Assembly: GCA_964477685.1 (NCBI GenBank) | Contig: CAYZHK010000034.1 | Location: forward strand, 1-16,190 | Source of the DNA: JACTUC01 sp964477685 | GTDB taxonomy: Archaea > Thermoproteota > Methanomethylicia > Methanomethylicales > Methanomethylicaceae | Direction: 5' to 3' | DNA: 16,190 nt | In this document: positions 13,816-16,190 of the stretch, piece by piece | Numbering within the stretch: the stretch's first letter is position 1 | How the letters are laid out: every line of letters starts with the position of its first letter | Translations under genes and position numbers: made by a program | Notes under the pieces: model-generated | The model's input: only the letters and a program-made list of their open reading frames with translations | Told to the model about the DNA's origin: nothing | Database searches by the model: none

Positions 13816-15759
13816 TTGGCAGAGACCATTGGAGAGGTCGCGAAGGCAGAGGCCAAGCCCAAGCAGCCCACTCCAAAGGAAACCCCAAAGGCCAAGAGGC
13901 GGAAGAAGGTCTCCCGGCGGCGGCGTTCCCAGCCGGAAGGCGCCGTCCCCCTCACCGTCGCAGAGTCTGAAGCCAGGAAGATGCGGACGGTAAACCCAGC
14001 CCAGTACTACCGCCAGAACCTCGGCCAGCTGGGCTTCGGGGACCCGGAGCATGCCCTCGTCCAGACCATAAAGGAGCTCACGGACAACTCCCTAGACGCC
14101 TGCGAGGCCATGGGGGTCCTCCCGGAGATCACTGTCAGGCTGACGGCCACCGCCAAGCAGTATGAGGTCGTTACCAACAAGACCAAGGAGGGGAGCGTGA
14201 GGACCTTCCCCATCTTCAGGGTCTCGGTGGAGGACAACGGCTGCGGCGTTGTTCGGGGGAAGGTTGCAAAGGCCTTTGGCAAGGTCCTCTACGGCTCGAA
14301 GTTCTTCTCGTTCAAGCAGTCGCGGGGACAGCAGGGGCTTGGGGTGCATGCCGCCATCATCTATGGCCAGCTCACTTCTCTCGAGCCGGCTGTCATCATC
14401 ACCAAGACCGAGAGCGACCCCATGGGCTACAGGGTGACGCTCAAGATCGATACCGAGAAGAACGCGCCGCAGGTCATATCGACCGAAGAGGCCCCCTTCG
14501 AGAGGCCCCACGGCACAAGGGTGGAGCTGATGGTGGCGGGCGACTATACCTACCGGGTCGAGGCATTCCTCAGAGAGCTTTCCCTGGCAAACCCCCATGC
14601 CGACCTCAAATTCAAGGTCAAGGAATCGACCAAGCAGGAGTCGAAAACCATCCACCTTAAGCGGGCCACAGAAACCCTCCCTCCCCAGCCGAGGGAGATA
14701 AAGCCCCACCTCCTCTCCATGGAACCCGGTGCCCTTCTGGAGATGCGTTCCAACGACACCTGCTGCAAGACTGCCAAGCAGTTCCTGGTCAGGCACTTCG
14801 TGAGGATCTCGGACGGCAAGGCCCTCCAGCTTCTCAGGTCCGCGAAGATACTCTCCGCCACCCCTCCCAAGGAAATCGACGCCGAGGCACTCCTAAAGGC
14901 CGCCCGAGGGGGCGACATCATGCGGCCCCCCCTCGATGTCCTCAGCCCCATCGGCGAGGATGCCCTTAGGGCCTCGCTGCTCAGAATATACCCCGACGCC
15001 GAGTTCATAGCCGCCACCGCAAGGGAGCCCTGGTCCTACCGGGGAGTCCCCTTCCAGGTTGAGGTGGGATGCGCCTACGGTGGGCAGTCCGTCATCAGCG
15101 ACTGCGACAGGGTGAGGGAGGGCGTCTTCAAGTCCAAGGTTATTAGGCTTGGGAACAAGTGCCCCCTGATCTACGACTCGAAGGACTGCCTGCTCTACAA
15201 GGTGGTCAAGGAGATTAACTGGCGGAACTACAAGCTCTCCCAGGACGAGGGGAACCTGCCCTTTACACCGATGGTCCTGGCCGTCTCGCTCATATCAACT
15301 AAGGTCCCCTACATCGTTCCGGGCAAATTTGCAGTCGCCTACCACGAGGAGATCAGGGAGCAGCTGAGGCTCGCCCTCCAGACACTGGGCCGCCTGATCT
15401 ACAACTTCATTTCCCACAGGCAGCGGCAGGAGCACGAGATGCACCGGCAGAGCATCTTCCAGATCTATGCCAAGGAAGTGGCGCGGGACCTCTCTGTCCT
15501 CTCGGGGAAGGAGGAGCAGCAGCTCCTCGATGGCCTCCTTGAGAGCGTGAAGCACAAGAAGCTCAAGAAGGAAAAACCTGCAGCCCCGGCGCCAGAGGAG
15601 AAACCTGCCCCGGCGGTGCCCGAGAAAGCAGCCGCCAAGCCAGCCATTGCGCCAAAAATAGCTCCTGCAGCTCCAGCGCCTGAGGCGAAGGCGCCACCAA
15701 AGGAGAAGCCCGAGCAGGAGCCCAAGGGCCAGCACACGCTGGACGCATTCCTGAGGTGA
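13816..15759 (+). CDS. top6B: DNA topoisomerase VI subunit B, with basic N-terminal and Ala/Pro/Lys-rich C-terminal extensions
   Basis: This is the ATPase subunit of the type IIB topoisomerase that relaxes and decatenates DNA. The GHKL ATP site is complete: N-box with E87, D90 and N91 (KELTDNSLDA), G1 motif D140-N141-G142-x-G144, and G2 motif SRGQQGLG (169-176). The H2TH domain follows (near PPLDVLSPIGED), then the transducer with switch lysine K496 in STKVPY. The DNA-contacting WKxY motif is W469-R-N-Y472 here, a conservative change. Two additions are unusual. Residues about 10-45 are strongly basic (RRKK and RRRR runs). After the last helix a low-complexity tail of about 60 residues ends in QHTLDAFLR (639-647), which fits a PCNA-interacting peptide. 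TTG 13816 is the start best supported by GGGGA seven bases upstream; an in-frame later start would remove the basic region. Subunit A follows after six bases. Confidence 0.96.
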   Translation: MAETIGEVAKAEAKPKQPTPKETPKAKRRKKVSRRRRSQPEGAVPLTVAESEARKMRTVNPAQYYRQNLGQLGFGDPEHALVQTIKELTDNSLDACEAMGVLPEITVRLTATAKQYEVVTNKTKEGSVRTFPIFRVSVEDNGCGVVRGKVAKAFGKVLYGSKFFSFKQSRGQQGLGVHAAIIYGQLTSLEPAVIITKTESDPMGYRVTLKIDTEKNAPQVISTEEAPFERPHGTRVELMVAGDYTYRVEAFLRELSLANPHADLKFKVKESTKQESKTIHLKRATETLPPQPREIKPHLLSMEPGALLEMRSNDTCCKTAKQFLVRHFVRISDGKALQLLRSAKILSATPPKEIDAEALLKAARGGDIMRPPLDVLSPIGEDALRASLLRIYPDAEFIAATAREPWSYRGVPFQVEVGCAYGGQSVISDCDRVREGVFKSKVIRLGNKCPLIYDSKDCLLYKVVKEINWRNYKLSQDEGNLPFTPMVLAVSLISTKVPYIVPGKFAVAYHEEIREQLRLALQTLGRLIYNFISHRQRQEHEMHRQSIFQIYAKEVARDLSVLSGKEEQQLLDGLLESVKHKKLKKEKPAAPAPEEKPAPAVPEKAAAKPAIAPKIAPAAPAPEAKAPPKEKPEQEPKGQHTLDAFLR

Positions 15760-15765
15760 TTATGA

Positions 15766-16190
15766 ATGGCCAAAAAAAAGGACCCGTCAAAGCTGAGGCC
15801 GCTGGAAACCTTCGACAGCGCCGAGAAGAAGCTGAAGCAGATCTTCCTGACCCTCTCGGATGAAATAGTCGACCAGAAGCAGCCAGTCATGAGGATACCG
15901 GTCAGGACCGCCACCAACACCGTCTTCGACGAGAAGCGCAACATGCTGACGCTTGGGGAGCGGATGAGCGAGCGGAAATTCGGCGAGATAGGCGGGGTGC
16001 GCTCCTTCATGCAGACCTGCCTGCTGGCCAGGGCCATCCACGAGGCCCTCAAGCACGAGGATCATCCCACCATCAGGGACCTCTACTACTACACACTCCA
16101 CACCATCGAGGGGACCGAAGTGGAGACCTTCAACAGCCAGGACGAGTCCAACACCATCTTCCAGGACATCGAGGTCATGACCGGCCTCCT
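15766..16190 (+). CDS. top6A: DNA topoisomerase VI subunit A (Spo11 family), 3' end cut by the window
   Basis: This is the DNA-cleaving subunit of topoisomerase VI, which pairs with the subunit B encoded just upstream. The 141 visible residues begin MAKKKDPSKLRPLE and include the 5Y-CAP (winged-helix) domain. The catalytic tyrosine lies in TIRDLYYYTLH, most likely the second Tyr of the run by comparison with Spo11. HTIEGT and ESNTIFQDIEVMTG are further family segments. The Toprim domain lies beyond the window. ATG 15766 is preceded by GAGGTGAT (15754-15761), a good ribosome binding site that contains the subunit B stop. An overlapping ATG at 15762 is in another frame. The frame is open to the last base. 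Confidence 0.95.
   Translation, partial: MAKKKDPSKLRPLETFDSAEKKLKQIFLTLSDEIVDQKQPVMRIPVRTATNTVFDEKRNMLTLGERMSERKFGEIGGVRSFMQTCLLARAIHEALKHEDHPTIRDLYYYTLHTIEGTEVETFNSQDESNTIFQDIEVMTGL

Noticed and set aside
12850..14052. 400-codon open frame on the minus strand across AMP phosphorylase and the start of topoisomerase VI subunit B
   Set aside because: It is antisense to two well-conserved genes, spans an intergenic region, and has Leu/Gly/Pro/Arg-rich composition expected from the reverse of GC-rich coding DNA. No recognisable motif.
1..16190. tRNA or rRNA genes, CRISPR arrays, insertion sequences, integrases
   Set aside because: I looked for clover-leaf-like and CCA-adjacent structures, regularly spaced repeats, transposase-like frames and terminal inverted repeats and saw none. 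The window is almost fully coding, and no gap exceeds about 104 bases.

Overview
This window is archaeal chromosomal DNA. The case rests on a group II (thermosome-type) chaperonin, both topoisomerase VI subunits, a form III RuBisCO beside ribose-1,5-bisphosphate isomerase and archaeal AMP phosphorylase, a tungsten/molybdenum aldehyde:ferredoxin oxidoreductase (AOR), heavy AGG/ATA codon use, TATA-like promoter boxes and frequent TTG/GTG starts. The gene set fits an anaerobic archaeon with pterin-metal redox chemistry. I cannot name the lineage from the sequence.

Layout. (1) 1-1434: the 3' part of a divergent chaperonin gene, cut by the window edge. (2) 1461-5436, plus strand: a redox operon encoding a molybdopterin oxidoreductase split by one in-frame TAG, a four-cluster [4Fe-4S] protein and an FAD/NAD(P) oxidoreductase. 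The last two genes start with 4-base ATGA overlaps. (3) 5456-7222, minus strand: an AOR gene convergent with that operon. Its conserved N-terminus is encoded upstream of the first ATG, probably from an ATT start. (4) 7315-9722, plus strand: a UroD/MtaA-like methyltransferase-fold protein and a class III aminotransferase, divergent from the AOR across a shared AT-rich promoter region. (5) 9827-13713, plus strand, clearly more GC-rich: ribose-1,5-bisphosphate isomerase, RuBisCO and AMP phosphorylase, i.e. the whole archaeal AMP (NMP) degradation pathway. (6) 13816-16190: topoisomerase VI subunits B (complete) and A (cut by the window end).

How the genes may work together. AMP phosphorylase releases ribose-1,5-bisphosphate from nucleoside monophosphates. 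The isomerase converts it to ribulose-1,5-bisphosphate, and RuBisCO with CO2 yields two 3-phosphoglycerate. In the other half, the 16-cysteine protein and the FAD protein match the size and cofactor pattern of the small and flavin subunits of bacterial AorABC-type AOR. The convergent AOR would be the catalytic subunit, so the three may form an NAD(P)-linked aldehyde oxidoreductase, possibly sharing electron carriers with the molybdopterin enzyme. The aminotransferase next door could supply semialdehydes, but that is speculative.

Points most worth a second look: the single TAG inside the molybdopterin oxidoreductase, the missing canonical start of the AOR, loss of the catalytic intermediate-domain Asp in the chaperonin, and a C-terminal PCNA-binding (PIP-box-like) motif on topoisomerase VI subunit B.
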